A stretch of DNA of 64,000 nt from Ruficoccus amylovorans. Its GTDB lineage: Bacteria > Verrucomicrobiota > Verrucomicrobiia > Opitutales > Cerasicoccaceae. Positions within the stretch are counted from its first letter, which is position 1, and every line of letters starts with the position of its first letter. The notes under the pieces are model-generated. The model saw nothing but the letters and a program-made list of their open reading frames with translations. It did no database searches and had not been told where the DNA came from. The translations under genes and the position numbers were made by a program. The DNA lies in assembly GCF_014230085.1 (NCBI RefSeq), contig NZ_JACHVB010000021.1, positions 120,608-184,607 of the forward strand. The letters run 5' to 3'. Positions 25,272 to 35,257 of this stretch are shown piece by piece.

Positions 25272-26147
25272 TTAGCGGTGTTTGTTCCGGTACTCTCGGG
25301 GCGAAATGCCGTGGAGTTTCTTGAACTGGCGTGAAAGGTAGTTGCTGTCGTTGAAGCCGCAGAGGAAGGCGATCTCGGTCAGCGAACGCGGCGGGTTGTG
25401 GTCGCGCAGGAGGGGCTCGGCCAGTTGGATGCGCTTGCGCAGCAGGTAGGTCGCGGGTGAGGTGCCAGTGGCTTTCTGGAAGTAACGCTGAAAGGAGCGT
25501 TCGGACATGGCGGCAGCGCGGGCCATCTCCGACAGGCTGCGAGGGGCGGCGGGGTCTGCGTCGATACTGGATAATACCTGTCCCAGCCGCTGGTCGAGAC
25601 CTGCCGAGCCCCGGCTGTGCGTCCCGTAGCGGCGGGCAAGCAGGGCGAGCAGGGTGGATAGCCGTGCCCGTGCCAGATAGCTGCCGGTCTCCCCGCCGTG
25701 GGCGAGCTCTTCCTCGATCATCGAAATATCCGCGCAGGCCGTTCGCAGGTCGGCGGCATTCAGGCAAAGCCGCTGCCGGAAGTCCTTCTGCTCCCAGCGG
25801 GTAAACTCAAACGTGAAGAGAGAATGAAAGCCAGGCAGGCTTCCAAGATGGCTGGCGATATTTTCCAGAACTGGTTCGGATACGAGCAGGTTTATGAGGT
25901 TAAGCGCGCGCGTTTCCCGGTAGGCGTGGCTACGCCTGCGCCGGATGACCATGACGTCACCGGGATGGATATGATGGCGAAATTGTCCCGTTTCATGGAC
26001 GCCCGACCCTGACAAAATAAAGATAATCTCAGCAAACTCGTGCTGATGAGGCTGCGTCGGCTCCTGGTCGTCGATGCGCATGACGCGAATCGGAGTGGAG
26101 GTATGCGCGAACAGATACTGCCTGCTCAACAGGATGGATTCAGACAT
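25272..26147 (-). CDS. AraC-family transcriptional regulator (RhaS-like)
   Basis: This 291-residue regulator has an N-terminal cupin sugar-sensing domain ('QPHQHEFAEIIFILSGSGVH', 'HHIHPGDVMVIRRRRSHAY') and a C-terminal double HTH (about 190-288), 'LSEMARAAAMSERSFQRYF' and 'FLCGFNDSNYLSRQFKKLHG'. It is divergent from the alpha-L-rhamnosidase gene with 70 bases between the starts. This fits a local activator of rhamnoside use, as RhaS/RhaR are for rhamnose. The ligand is inferred from that neighbour. Confidence 0.92.
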   Translation of the reverse strand: MSESILLSRQYLFAHTSTPIRVMRIDDQEPTQPHQHEFAEIIFILSGSGVHETGQFRHHIHPGDVMVIRRRRSHAYRETRALNLINLLVSEPVLENIASHLGSLPGFHSLFTFEFTRWEQKDFRQRLCLNAADLRTACADISMIEEELAHGGETGSYLARARLSTLLALLARRYGTHSRGSAGLDQRLGQVLSSIDADPAAPRSLSEMARAAAMSERSFQRYFQKATGTSPATYLLRKRIQLAEPLLRDHNPPRSLTEIAFLCGFNDSNYLSRQFKKLHGISPREYRNKHR

Positions 26148-26217
26148 GGCGTAATCGTGCTTGAAATTGTCGTCTTAATCAAGGAGATCCCACTGCGGAG
26201 AAGGCTATACTGGTGGC

Positions 26218-28566
26218 ATGTTATCCCCTTTTGAATCGGCGAAATGGATATCGGCTCCGGCGGCCGGGAATAAACAGGATTTGGCGTCCCCCTACTTGCG
26301 TTACAGTTTTCGGGTGGAGGGGGAGCCTGTCCGTTGCCGCTTGTTTATAACGGCGCTTGGGCTTTATGAAGCCCGTCTCAACGGCCAGGTTGTCGGTGAC
26401 CGCGTGCTGACTCCCGGCTGGACGGACTACCGCAAGCGCGTCCCTTATCAGAGCTACGATGTGTCGGCGTTGGTGCGGCCCGGGGAGAATGTCCTCGGTG
26501 CCATCCTGGGTGACGGATGGTACTGCGGACATATTTCCTGGCTTGACCGTCAGCAGTACGGCGAACGTCCGGCCGTCCTCGTGCGCCTGAAAATCAGCTA
26601 CGCCGACGGGCGGACGCGCTCGATTGTGACGGACGAACAGTGGCGCTGGGCAAGGGGCGCAGTCGTCAAGGCTGACTTGCTGATGGGGGAAGAGTTTGAC
26701 GCCCGGCTGGAGTTACCGGGCTGGGCCGAGCCGGGCTACGACGATGAGGACTGGGCTCCGGCCGAGGTGTTTGTGCCCGATCCGCTCCCGGAACTGAACG
26801 AAGCGCTCTGCCCGCCGGTCAGAAGGATGGAAACACTTGAACCGGTCGAGGTGCGGGAAAGCGAAGTGACAGAAGAGGACGGGACGGTGCGCCCGGTGCG
26901 CATTTACGATTTCGGGCAGAACTTCGCGGGCCGGGTGCGGCTCAAGGCGAATGCCGCCCGGGGTAAAGTCGTTCGCCTGCGTCATGCCGAGGTCTTGAAT
27001 CCGGACGGCAGCATTTACACCCTGAATCTGCGCGGGGCCAAGGCAACCGATACCTACACCTGTCGGGGTGGCGGTGAGGAGTGTTGGGAGCCGCGTTTTA
27101 CTTTTCACGGTTTTCGTTATGTCGAGGCCGATGTGAGCGGCTGGGGATCGGACGACCGCCTGGAGTTGAGTGCCGTCGTGCTTCATAATGATTTGGCTCT
27201 GACCGGTTCCTTTCGCTGCTCGCACGAGGGGTTGAACCAACTCCAGCACAACATTCTCTGGGGGCAGAAGAGCAATTTCCTCGAAGTGCCCACGGATTGC
27301 CCACAGCGGGACGAGCGCCTGGGGTGGACCGGCGACGCGCAGGTGTTTGTCCGCACGGCCTGCTTCAACATGGATGTGCGCGAGTTTTTCCACAAGTGGA
27401 TGCGTGACCTGCGGGACACGCAGTCGGCACGGGGCGGGATCGCCATCACCGCGCCATACATGAGCTTCGTGCCCTCCGACGATCCCAACCGTGAGTGGAT
27501 GGACGAGGACGGTGGCCCGGCCTGGGCGGATGCCGTTGTCATCTGTCCCTGGACCATCTACCTGTGCTATGGCGACGAGCAGATCCTGCGTGATAATTAC
27601 GAGAGCATGGCGCGGTATGTGGAGTTCATCCGCCTGCACCGGAGCCGTGACCTGATCCGCTCACACCCCGGCCTGGGCGGCTGGGGTGGCTTCGGGGACT
27701 GGCTGGCCAAGGACGGTTCCGAGGGCTTCGAGGGGCGGACTCCGCGCGACCTGATCGGGACGGCGTTTTTCGCGTACGACGCGGAACTGATGGCAAAGAT
27801 CGCCACCATCCTCGATCGCGAGGACGACGCTGCCGCTTACCGCGAACTGCGGGGGACAATCGTCGAAGCGTTCCGCCGACGCTTTGTCACCCCGGAGGGC
27901 AAGCTCACCTCTGACACGCAGACTTCTTACCTGCTGGCACTGCACTTTGACCTGCTCCCGGAGGAAGCGCGCAAGGTGGTGGCGGCGGATCTCGTGCGCG
28001 ACATCGAGCAACACGGCTGGCACCTGACGACGGGTTTCGTCGGCACGCCCTACCTGCTCGACGTGTTGGAGGATACGGGCCATCTCGATGTTGCCTACCG
28101 CCTGCTGGAGCAGGAGACTTATCCCTCGTGGCTGTTCCCGATCCGTAACGGTGCCACCACGATCTGGGAACATTGGGACGGGTGGACCCCGGAGCAGGGC
28201 TTTCAGCATCCGCGCATGAACTCCTTTAATCATTACGCCTACGGCGCGGTGGGCGCCTGGATGTACCGCTCGCTGGCGGGTATTGAGCTGGACCCGCAGG
28301 AGCCGGGCTATCGGAAGATCGTTTTTCGCCCGCGTCCTGGCGGGACGATTCGCTGGGCCGAGGCCACGCTGGAGTCGCCGCAGGGCCTGATCGCCATCAA
28401 GTGGGAGCTCGACGCTGATCAGGGATTGAGCGTGGAACTGGAAGTGCCCGCCGGTTCACGGGCCTGCTTCGACCCGCCCACCGGTTATGGTTTTTCCGGC
28501 GGGGAATTAGAGTCTGGTTCTCATCGCTTCAAAATCAACCGGACCAGCACGGGAAAGAAGTTCTAA
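26218..28566 (+). CDS. Alpha-L-rhamnosidase (GH78)
   Basis: This 782-residue glycosidase has an N-terminal Bac_rhamnosid_N-type domain ('GLYEARLNGQVVGDRVLTPG' at about 45), a beta domain, and an (alpha/alpha)6 catalytic barrel. The GH78 signature 'VPTDCPQRDERLGWTGD' is at about residue 357, and 'GATTIWEHWDGWTP' near 645 supplies the second acidic residue. It removes terminal alpha-L-rhamnose from plant or algal glycans. No signal peptide is visible, so it is likely cytoplasmic and acts on imported oligosaccharides. An AraC regulator is divergent from it. Confidence 0.95.
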   Translation: MLSPFESAKWISAPAAGNKQDLASPYLRYSFRVEGEPVRCRLFITALGLYEARLNGQVVGDRVLTPGWTDYRKRVPYQSYDVSALVRPGENVLGAILGDGWYCGHISWLDRQQYGERPAVLVRLKISYADGRTRSIVTDEQWRWARGAVVKADLLMGEEFDARLELPGWAEPGYDDEDWAPAEVFVPDPLPELNEALCPPVRRMETLEPVEVRESEVTEEDGTVRPVRIYDFGQNFAGRVRLKANAARGKVVRLRHAEVLNPDGSIYTLNLRGAKATDTYTCRGGGEECWEPRFTFHGFRYVEADVSGWGSDDRLELSAVVLHNDLALTGSFRCSHEGLNQLQHNILWGQKSNFLEVPTDCPQRDERLGWTGDAQVFVRTACFNMDVREFFHKWMRDLRDTQSARGGIAITAPYMSFVPSDDPNREWMDEDGGPAWADAVVICPWTIYLCYGDEQILRDNYESMARYVEFIRLHRSRDLIRSHPGLGGWGGFGDWLAKDGSEGFEGRTPRDLIGTAFFAYDAELMAKIATILDREDDAAAYRELRGTIVEAFRRRFVTPEGKLTSDTQTSYLLALHFDLLPEEARKVVAADLVRDIEQHGWHLTTGFVGTPYLLDVLEDTGHLDVAYRLLEQETYPSWLFPIRNGATTIWEHWDGWTPEQGFQHPRMNSFNHYAYGAVGAWMYRSLAGIELDPQEPGYRKIVFRPRPGGTIRWAEATLESPQGLIAIKWELDADQGLSVELEVPAGSRACFDPPTGYGFSGGELESGSHRFKINRTSTGKKF

Positions 28567-28612
28567 AACACGCCCGGGCGTCGTGTTGGCCAAGTTCTTG
28601 GCTGACGGGTCA

Positions 28613-31120
28613 CTAGCTGCGGCCCCAGCGGAACCAGGCGGCCTCGGCCAGAAACGCGGCGGCCAGCAGCAGGATGAGCACCGGGCGCAGGCTCTGGTGG
28701 CGGGAAACCTCGTCGGTCAGCCAAATGTCTTCGAGCAGGTTGGCCGGGCCGCCGCCGGAAAGCCGGGCGGTGTCCCGGAGTGCTTGCAACATGGTGGCTG
28801 GGGTTTGCCATTCGAGATTTTCCTGTACCCCGATTGGCCCGAAGGGCAGGGTGGCGTCACCCCACTGCACCGCGCCGAGGGTGGGCTGCCCGGTGGGCAG
28901 CGGAAGGCGGGCCCGATAGTGGCCGGGAGAGAGACGTTCCCAGAGGCCGTGGGCTGGGGTGGCTGTATCCAATTGTTGATACACGATGACGGGGGAGCTG
29001 CCGGGGTGTTCGTTCGCCCATTGCTCGTCGTAGAAAAGGTCGAGCAGGAGCGTGGAGCCTTCCAGTCGGGTGCGCAGGCCCAGGCCGCGAGGCTGGTCCG
29101 TGCCGATGAGCCAGCGGCCAAGCGTCTGGATCAGGTCGCCATAGCCGGGCCAGGCGCGGACGGTTTCACTGTACGGGCCGCTGAGCGGAAAGGTGATGGC
29201 GGCGGTGCGCCCGCTGCCCCGGTGCCAGAAGGCCAGCAGCGGGGCCTGGTACTCGTCGGTGGTATGGAGAGCGCTGGCGGCGCGGGGGCGCAGGTAGCTG
29301 AGGTTGTAGCCGTCCACCTGTTGCGGCCAATCCATCGGCTGAGGGGAGATTTCCGCCCAACCGGTGGCGGGCTGGCAGCCGACCGGCTCGTCGATGAAAG
29401 CCGAGCGCGTCACGGCGACGGTTTCCTGCGCGAAGAGCGAGGGGATGTCCGCTGCGTTGGCACTGAAGAAGCTGCGCCCGTTTCCGCGGGTCGCCACGTC
29501 CTTGAGGAAGTCGGCGTCAACGTCGGAGTCGGTGCCCAGACCGATCACACTGACGGTGGCTCCGGCGTCGGTGATGGTTTTGAGCAGCTTCTGGTAATCG
29601 CCCGGTTCCTCAGCGTCGGCGGCGTCGGCGAAAAGGATGATATGTTTCTGGCCGGCGGTGGCTTTTTGCAGTTCCTCCCAGGCGGCCTTCAGGCCGGTAT
29701 AAACAAAGATACCTCCGCCCATGCTGACGACGCTGCGGGCACGCCGAACGATCTCGGGCTGATTGCCGGTGACACCGGTCAGCGGGACGACCATGTGCGG
29801 GCCGCTGTCCACGGCCAGGATGGTGACGGCGTCGTGGCCACCCATCAGGGTGACGGTCTCGGCGGCTCCGGCGTTGGCGAGGTCCATCTTGGTCTGGCCG
29901 CTGCCGGTGGAGGCACTCATGCTGCCGGAGCGGTCGAGTACGATAGCCATGGCCACGGCCAGCTTCTTGTGGTCTTCCTTCAGTTCCATGCTCACGGGGA
30001 GGATCTCGTCGATGGGCGAGTCGAAGTACCCGCCCGATCCGAAGCTGTGCTTACCGCCGAGCATGGCCAGTCCGCCGCCCTGGCCGGTGACGTAGAAGCT
30101 CAGCGCCTGCAGGAGCCCGGCGGGCAGGGTGTGGGCCGGGACGTTGTTCAGCAAGACGGCACGCGCGCCACTCAGGGTGCCGGGGGTGAGGGTGGAGAAA
30201 TCCGTCACCAACTGGACGGGAAGACCGACGCGCTGGAGGGCTCCGGCGACGGGGTCGTCTGTGTATTGACTTATAACTACAACTCTCGGACCGCCTTCGA
30301 TCATGACCCACGCATCCGAGCGGTTATTGCCGGGAATGGGGTCTTGCGGGTCTTCCAGCGCGAGGGTGTAGCGGTGGCTGCCGGAGTGCGGGTTGCGGTC
30401 GAGCAGGCGCAGGCGGGCGCGTCCGTCCGCGCCGAAGGTGATCGCGTTGCCGCCGATGGCGTCCGCCCCACGCATGAGCCGGTAGCGGACGGTGCGCCCG
30501 GGCTCACCGGCGGCCTGGACTTCCATCAGGACGGGCTCGCCCTGGCCGACCCGGAGCGGGAGCCGGAAGCGCTCCAGTCGCGTGTCGGCGGAGCGGTCAA
30601 CTGGCGGGATGCGGGTGTAGAGCGGGAGGCCGCTCTTGCGCAGGTGTTCGGCGGTTTCGGTAAGTGGTACGGTGCTGTAGCCGTCGCTCAGTAGGAGGAT
30701 TTTGGCGGCCCGGTTCGGATCGCGTCCGGCGATGGCCATTTGTACGGCCAGCGGGATGTCGGTGCGACTGGTGGCGTTGATCTCGGCGAAACGCGCACCT
30801 TCGGGGCGCTCACTGGCTTCAGCGGCAAAGTCCAGGTAATGAAGCGTGTCGTCGGGGCCCTGGCCGGATTCGATTAGTTGCTGCCATTCTTCGAGGGTGG
30901 GGTCGAGCACCGGGCGGGCCGAGTCGGAGCGGTCCACCAGCACCCACAGGTCGAGGCCGGGCTTGATCTGCTCGGCGTGCGGATCGACGAGGATGAGCGT
31001 GAGCAGCGCCAGGCAGAGGACGCGCAGGGGCCGCCACAGGCGCAGCCCGCGATGGAGCCACCCGACGAAGACCAGCGCCGGGATGAGGAGAAACCATTCA
31101 GGTTGGCTGAATAACATCAT
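28613..31120 (-). CDS. VWA-domain membrane protein with amidotransferase-like domain
   Basis: This 835-residue protein, last in the MoxR operon, has two N-terminal membrane segments ('MLFSQPEWFLLIPALVFVGW' onward), then a region with 'LDLWVLVDRSDSARPVLD'. A glutamine-amidotransferase-like stretch follows ('ARAVLLNNVPAHTLP', 'GGGLAMLGGKHSFGSGGYFD', about 330-380). A von Willebrand A domain with an intact MIDAS, 'IVLDRSGSMSAS' (about 400), comes next, and a membrane segment ends the protein. This order is common in Planctomycetes and Verrucomicrobia. It probably acts in envelope protein assembly. The start at 31120 overlaps the upstream stop (ATGA). Confidence 0.85.
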   Translation of the reverse strand: MMLFSQPEWFLLIPALVFVGWLHRGLRLWRPLRVLCLALLTLILVDPHAEQIKPGLDLWVLVDRSDSARPVLDPTLEEWQQLIESGQGPDDTLHYLDFAAEASERPEGARFAEINATSRTDIPLAVQMAIAGRDPNRAAKILLLSDGYSTVPLTETAEHLRKSGLPLYTRIPPVDRSADTRLERFRLPLRVGQGEPVLMEVQAAGEPGRTVRYRLMRGADAIGGNAITFGADGRARLRLLDRNPHSGSHRYTLALEDPQDPIPGNNRSDAWVMIEGGPRVVVISQYTDDPVAGALQRVGLPVQLVTDFSTLTPGTLSGARAVLLNNVPAHTLPAGLLQALSFYVTGQGGGLAMLGGKHSFGSGGYFDSPIDEILPVSMELKEDHKKLAVAMAIVLDRSGSMSASTGSGQTKMDLANAGAAETVTLMGGHDAVTILAVDSGPHMVVPLTGVTGNQPEIVRRARSVVSMGGGIFVYTGLKAAWEELQKATAGQKHIILFADAADAEEPGDYQKLLKTITDAGATVSVIGLGTDSDVDADFLKDVATRGNGRSFFSANAADIPSLFAQETVAVTRSAFIDEPVGCQPATGWAEISPQPMDWPQQVDGYNLSYLRPRAASALHTTDEYQAPLLAFWHRGSGRTAAITFPLSGPYSETVRAWPGYGDLIQTLGRWLIGTDQPRGLGLRTRLEGSTLLLDLFYDEQWANEHPGSSPVIVYQQLDTATPAHGLWERLSPGHYRARLPLPTGQPTLGAVQWGDATLPFGPIGVQENLEWQTPATMLQALRDTARLSGGGPANLLEDIWLTDEVSRHQSLRPVLILLLAAAFLAEAAWFRWGRS

Positions 31121-32859
31121 CGCCCCCTCTCCGCGTAGTGCCAGCCAGCGAGCATGACGCCGGTTAGCAGCAGGACCCACCACAGTTGCCAGGCGTCGGC
31201 TTCGCTGTTCATGGTGATGAGCCGCCGCTCGGTGTCGGTGATGTCAGAATAGGCGGCTGCCCCGCGCAAGTCGGCCTCGCGGATGTCAGCGAAGTGCGCG
31301 GCCCCGCGCAGGAGGAGCGTGTCGTCCGCCGTCACCTCAAGCGAGCCGGGGCGCGTCGGCGCGTTCAGACGCAGGTGGCCGCTGGCTTGCGCGGGCTCTC
31401 CGTTGACACGCAGGTCGCGGATGTCGGCGGGGAGGCTGACTGAGAGGGCTTGCCCCAACTCGAAGTTGTCCGCGCGCGGGCCGGGCTTTCCGTCGCGCAA
31501 CTGCTCGACGAAACGGCCCGCGAGCAGGACCGTGGCCGGGAGCTTGAGGGCGTTGCTGTCGCGTAGTGAAAAATTGAATACAAGGTCGCGTCCTTGCGGA
31601 TGCTCACGGGTCCAGATGAGCGGGGTGCCGCCGAGCCAGACCAACGGTGTTTCGCCGGGCCCGAGTTGGGCGGGGGTGACGCCGCCGCGCACGGTGAGCG
31701 TGTTCCAGTTGAGTCCCTCGTTGAGCGGGTGGTCTTCGACGCTGATGGCGCCAGCGGGTAGCGTGGAAGTCTCGGTGGTGGGGGCGAACAGTACCTGGTG
31801 GACGATGTCACCGGGAAGATGGTTCAGGTCCGAAGATTCGGCCACAAGCAGATCAGTGCGACCCTCCAGGGTGCCGTGGTAGGTCTCACCCAGGCTTTTG
31901 AAAAGCGCCCGTAGCGCGGTGGATTGCGCGGGGTCGCCGGTCTGCACGAGGTAGGCGATGCGCATGGGCTCGGGCCAGACGAGGGGCAGGCGGTTGTCGA
32001 TGGGCCAGGCGTCGTCCTCCAGCACGAGGGTGAGGGATTTGACGCCGTGGGGCATAGCTCCGGCTAGTTCAAGGTGGCCGTTGGCCGGGAGGGCGGCGAG
32101 GCGGGGTTCGGTCTGCTCGCCGTTGATTTCGATCCACCAGCGGCGTTCGACGGGCTGGTCGCTGTAGTTCTTTAACAAGGTGCGCCAGAGGGCTTCGCCG
32201 TTGCGCATGCCGACTTGCACGCCAGCGAAACCGGCGTTGTCGAGAGGGCGGCCCGCGCTGAGGACGGCTAGCTTCGGGTCGGGCGCATCGGGCGGGTGGT
32301 CGGTGACAAAGATAACCGCCCCTTCCGGGCCGACGAGGGCGCGGACGGTGGCGAGCGCCCCGGAGGGATCATGGACGCCGAGCGTGGGTTGCCATTCGCT
32401 GGCGAGGCGGAGAAGTTCCTGCCGGTCCTCCCCACGGTAAAGCACGGGGGCGCGGGGATCGCTTTCCATTAACAACCAGTCGGTCTGTGCGGCGGTGCCG
32501 GAGAGCGTCTGCGTTTGCTCGCGGAGGGCCTCCAGCAACTCGGGCCGGAAGGCGTCCATCGAGAGCGAGCTGTCGAGCACGAGCGCAATTCGCTGCCGGG
32601 TTTGTTCGCCGATCCAGCGCGGTTGCAGGAGTAGCCAGGTAATGAGCAGGGCGGCGAGCACTTGCAGCCAGAACGTGACCGAGTGCCGCCAGAAGACGAA
32701 CTTGCGCCCACCGTGGCGTTCATTGGAGCCGCGTTGGACGAGAAAGAGCGTGCTGATAATGAGCGGCTGGCGGTTGCGGTGCAGGCAGTGAATGAGCACC
32801 AGCGCCGGGAGCATGAGCAGGCCCCACCAGCCGGGGGGATTGGAAAGGATCAGGTGCAC
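31117..32859 (-). CDS. BatA/VWA-domain membrane protein
   Basis: This 580-residue protein has an N-terminal BatA-type pair of membrane helices ('PPGWWGLLMLPALVLIHCLH' and 'FWLQVLAALLITWLLLQP'). A VWA-like domain follows with 'IALVLDSSLSMDAF' (about 92), then a long periplasmic part and a C-terminal helix 'WQLWWVLLLTGVMLAGWHY'. It belongs with BatA-like proteins of MoxR operons. It overlaps the DUF58 gene upstream and the next VWA gene downstream, so the three are coupled. Confidence 0.87.
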   Translation of the reverse strand: MHLILSNPPGWWGLLMLPALVLIHCLHRNRQPLIISTLFLVQRGSNERHGGRKFVFWRHSVTFWLQVLAALLITWLLLQPRWIGEQTRQRIALVLDSSLSMDAFRPELLEALREQTQTLSGTAAQTDWLLMESDPRAPVLYRGEDRQELLRLASEWQPTLGVHDPSGALATVRALVGPEGAVIFVTDHPPDAPDPKLAVLSAGRPLDNAGFAGVQVGMRNGEALWRTLLKNYSDQPVERRWWIEINGEQTEPRLAALPANGHLELAGAMPHGVKSLTLVLEDDAWPIDNRLPLVWPEPMRIAYLVQTGDPAQSTALRALFKSLGETYHGTLEGRTDLLVAESSDLNHLPGDIVHQVLFAPTTETSTLPAGAISVEDHPLNEGLNWNTLTVRGGVTPAQLGPGETPLVWLGGTPLIWTREHPQGRDLVFNFSLRDSNALKLPATVLLAGRFVEQLRDGKPGPRADNFELGQALSVSLPADIRDLRVNGEPAQASGHLRLNAPTRPGSLEVTADDTLLLRGAAHFADIREADLRGAAAYSDITDTERRLITMNSEADAWQLWWVLLLTGVMLAGWHYAERGR

Positions 32860-33752
32860 AACTCGACTCCTCCCCGTGGCCCGGCGAGGGCGAGCAGTTG
32901 TTCGGTCAGGGAGGCGTCGGCGTCGATCCGCGAGAAGCTGGCCGCGTGGCGGGCGGCGGCGTCCGTCCAGCGCGAGAAGTGCCCGTCGTAGGCGAGCCGG
33001 TAGCGGTCGATGTCCTCGCGGGTGAAGTAACGGTGCACGCGCCGGTCAGTCTCGCAGTCGAGCAATTCGACGTTGCCGAGCCAGCCGGGGGCGGCCTCGG
33101 CCCGGGTGTGTACGCACAGCAGCACGATACTGCTTCCGCTCCGGGCGAAATCGGCCAGCTGGGCTTCGGGGTCCTGGTCGAAGAGAAAGTCGGAAACAAC
33201 CACGCGCATCGACCGGGTGGACCACGGGATACGTCGCCAGTCCATGAGGCTCTCTGTGGCAGCGCCCGGCGGGGGCAGCGTCCAGTCCCCGGCGCGGAGG
33301 GCTTCCTGTTGGGTGGGGAGGACTTCGCCGCCCGCGGTGAGAAAGACGTTGAGCAGGGCGGCGTTGCGCCAGGCGCTGTGGCAGGCGAGGTAAAAAACTT
33401 CCAGCGCTCGCACGGCCTTGGCCGGTTCCACAAACATCGACGCCGAGAGATCGAGCACGAGGTCCACCTGCGGGCGAACTTCCTCGCGGTAGAGCTTCAT
33501 CGTGTAGTGGCCGCTGCGGGCGTAGGCTTGCCAGTTGATGTAGCGCGGGTCGTCGCCGGGGACGTAGGGCCGGTGGTCCTGAAAATCAATCGAGCTGCCG
33601 ATGCCCGCTCCGGCCCAGTTGCCGGTCTGCCCGCGCCAGTTTTGCCGGTTAAAGGGCAGGCGGAACTGTCCGGCGAGGGCCTCGCTCTCGGAGATGAGGG
33701 CGGCCAGGGATTTTGTGGCCTTCGCCTGTGCCAATCGCTCGCCGATGGTCAT
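32850..33752 (-). CDS. DUF58-domain protein
   Basis: This 300-residue soluble protein carries the DUF58 signature 'SIDFQDHRPYVPGDDPRYIN' followed by 'WQAYARSGHYTMKLYREE'. It then has a degenerate VWA-like fold starting 'VDLVLDLSASMFVEP'. DUF58 proteins are constant partners of MoxR ATPases and VWA proteins and are thought to take part in their chaperone-like complex. It overlaps both neighbours by a few bases. Confidence 0.93.
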   Translation of the reverse strand: MTIGERLAQAKATKSLAALISESEALAGQFRLPFNRQNWRGQTGNWAGAGIGSSIDFQDHRPYVPGDDPRYINWQAYARSGHYTMKLYREEVRPQVDLVLDLSASMFVEPAKAVRALEVFYLACHSAWRNAALLNVFLTAGGEVLPTQQEALRAGDWTLPPPGAATESLMDWRRIPWSTRSMRVVVSDFLFDQDPEAQLADFARSGSSIVLLCVHTRAEAAPGWLGNVELLDCETDRRVHRYFTREDIDRYRLAYDGHFSRWTDAAARHAASFSRIDADASLTEQLLALAGPRGGVELCT

Positions 33753-35257
33753 GGCCGGGCGCTGTCCGCGCTGTCAGCGGCGGGGAGGTCGTGTTCGAGG
33801 ACGGGGGGCGGGGCGACGCTGGCGCGCTCCTTGCGGGTCCGCAGCAGGGCGGTGGCTCTTTTCTCCATCTGCGCGACGAGGCGGTGCTGGGGGACGGCTT
33901 TGATCGCGATAGCGATGAGCGAGAGCGCCGTGGTCGTGTAGCAGGTGTAGATGTAGAAGGAGTAAAAGGCGGCGTGTGGGCGGCCAATGACGCCGTGCTT
34001 GCCGGTGAGCTCCAGAAACAGCACCGAGGTCGGAATCCACCCGGCCCCGAGCGTCAGGCGCGCGCCGGTCTGCTCCTGAATGAGATGGAGCAGGAGCATG
34101 AGCAGCCCGAGGCAGAGCTGGATGAGGAACATCAAGCGTCCGTAGTTGCGGCGGGTAAAGGGCGTGTAAAGCAGGACCGCAAAGGGGAAAAGCGCGGCCC
34201 CGGCGGCGAGGATGAAAAAGTTGCGCATCTCCGCGTTGACCCTGTCGCCGCTGAGCGGAATGAGAGCGATGAGCAGGCAGTAAAGGATAGCGCAGAAAAC
34301 GATGGAAGGAAGCCAGCCCGGATAGAGCAGGCGACCGGCGAGACGTCCAAAAAAGCCCAACCGCACGAAGGGCTCGTAAATGGTCGGCGACGCCGAAACC
34401 GGTCGGCAAAGCCCGTCCCAGGCCACGATGATGAGCCCGATAGCAAAGACCGCCATCGGCATGAAAATATCGTCATCGATCAGGATGGTGCCCGCGCCCA
34501 GCAGGAACATGGCGAGCACGATGAGGCGCTTGGCCGTGTCATGGTTCTCCGGGACGGGGCTGAAGCGCGAGGCGGCGAACTCCATCGCCAGCATGACAAG
34601 CAGCCCACCCGAAAGACAGGCCCAGGGGAGCATTTTCAGGAACTCGCTAAAGGTGTTGATCCCGAAGGCCAGGGTGCCGAACAGCGCGGGTATGCCCCAG
34701 ATACCGGCCCCGATGATAACGATCCAGCGCAGGATGGGGGACTTGATGACGGAGAGGCAGACGGCGATCCCGGTCACGATGGCCGAGCCCGCCAGCAGTG
34801 CCAGCGCGTACATGAGGCTTTCGTGGAACTCGACCGAGCCGATGTAGTAACGCAACACGAGGTAGGGGAGCAGGGAGGTGATGAGCAGGACCCCCTGCGC
34901 GACGATGGCCAGCCACTTGCCGTACACGATCCGCCGCGAGCCGAGCCGGGTCAGCATCAGCAGGTCGAGCCGGGATTCGCGGTTCTCGGAGCTGAGGGCG
35001 TTGGTGCCCATGAGCGGGAGCACCACCAGCAGAACCACGCTGGTGATGAGCCAGAACATCTGCTCCATGTCGGAACTGCTGCCGACCCCCTGGCTGATCC
35101 CGATCCCGAAAACCAGGTAAAAAAGCATGACCACCTGCACGGCCAGGAACACGAGCATGTACTGGCGCGAGCGCATGCCCTGGCGCATTTCCTTGACCAG
35201 GATCGGGTTGATGTGGTCCCCGAACCATTGAGAGCATCTTTGTAGTGAAAATGTCAT
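33749..35257 (-). CDS. ABC-2 type transporter permease
   Basis: This 502-residue integral membrane protein has about 12 hydrophobic segments. It begins 'NPILVKEMRQGMRSRQYMLV', the typical N-terminal cytoplasmic lead of ABC-2 permeases. The start overlaps the stop of the ATPase gene (ATGA), so the pair forms one exporter. Inside a MoxR/DUF58/VWA operon, such exporters resemble the gliding-motility or envelope ABC systems of other phyla. The substrate is unknown. Confidence 0.88.
   Translation of the reverse strand: MTFSLQRCSQWFGDHINPILVKEMRQGMRSRQYMLVFLAVQVVMLFYLVFGIGISQGVGSSSDMEQMFWLITSVVLLVVLPLMGTNALSSENRESRLDLLMLTRLGSRRIVYGKWLAIVAQGVLLITSLLPYLVLRYYIGSVEFHESLMYALALLAGSAIVTGIAVCLSVIKSPILRWIVIIGAGIWGIPALFGTLAFGINTFSEFLKMLPWACLSGGLLVMLAMEFAASRFSPVPENHDTAKRLIVLAMFLLGAGTILIDDDIFMPMAVFAIGLIIVAWDGLCRPVSASPTIYEPFVRLGFFGRLAGRLLYPGWLPSIVFCAILYCLLIALIPLSGDRVNAEMRNFFILAAGAALFPFAVLLYTPFTRRNYGRLMFLIQLCLGLLMLLLHLIQEQTGARLTLGAGWIPTSVLFLELTGKHGVIGRPHAAFYSFYIYTCYTTTALSLIAIAIKAVPQHRLVAQMEKRATALLRTRKERASVAPPPVLEHDLPAADSADSARP

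Noticed and set aside
28583..30694. 703-residue plus-strand open frame
   Set aside because: It is the antisense shadow of the VWA-domain gene at 28613-31120, which has membrane segments, a MIDAS motif and operon overlaps; the shadow has Gly/Val-rich low-complexity text and no domain.
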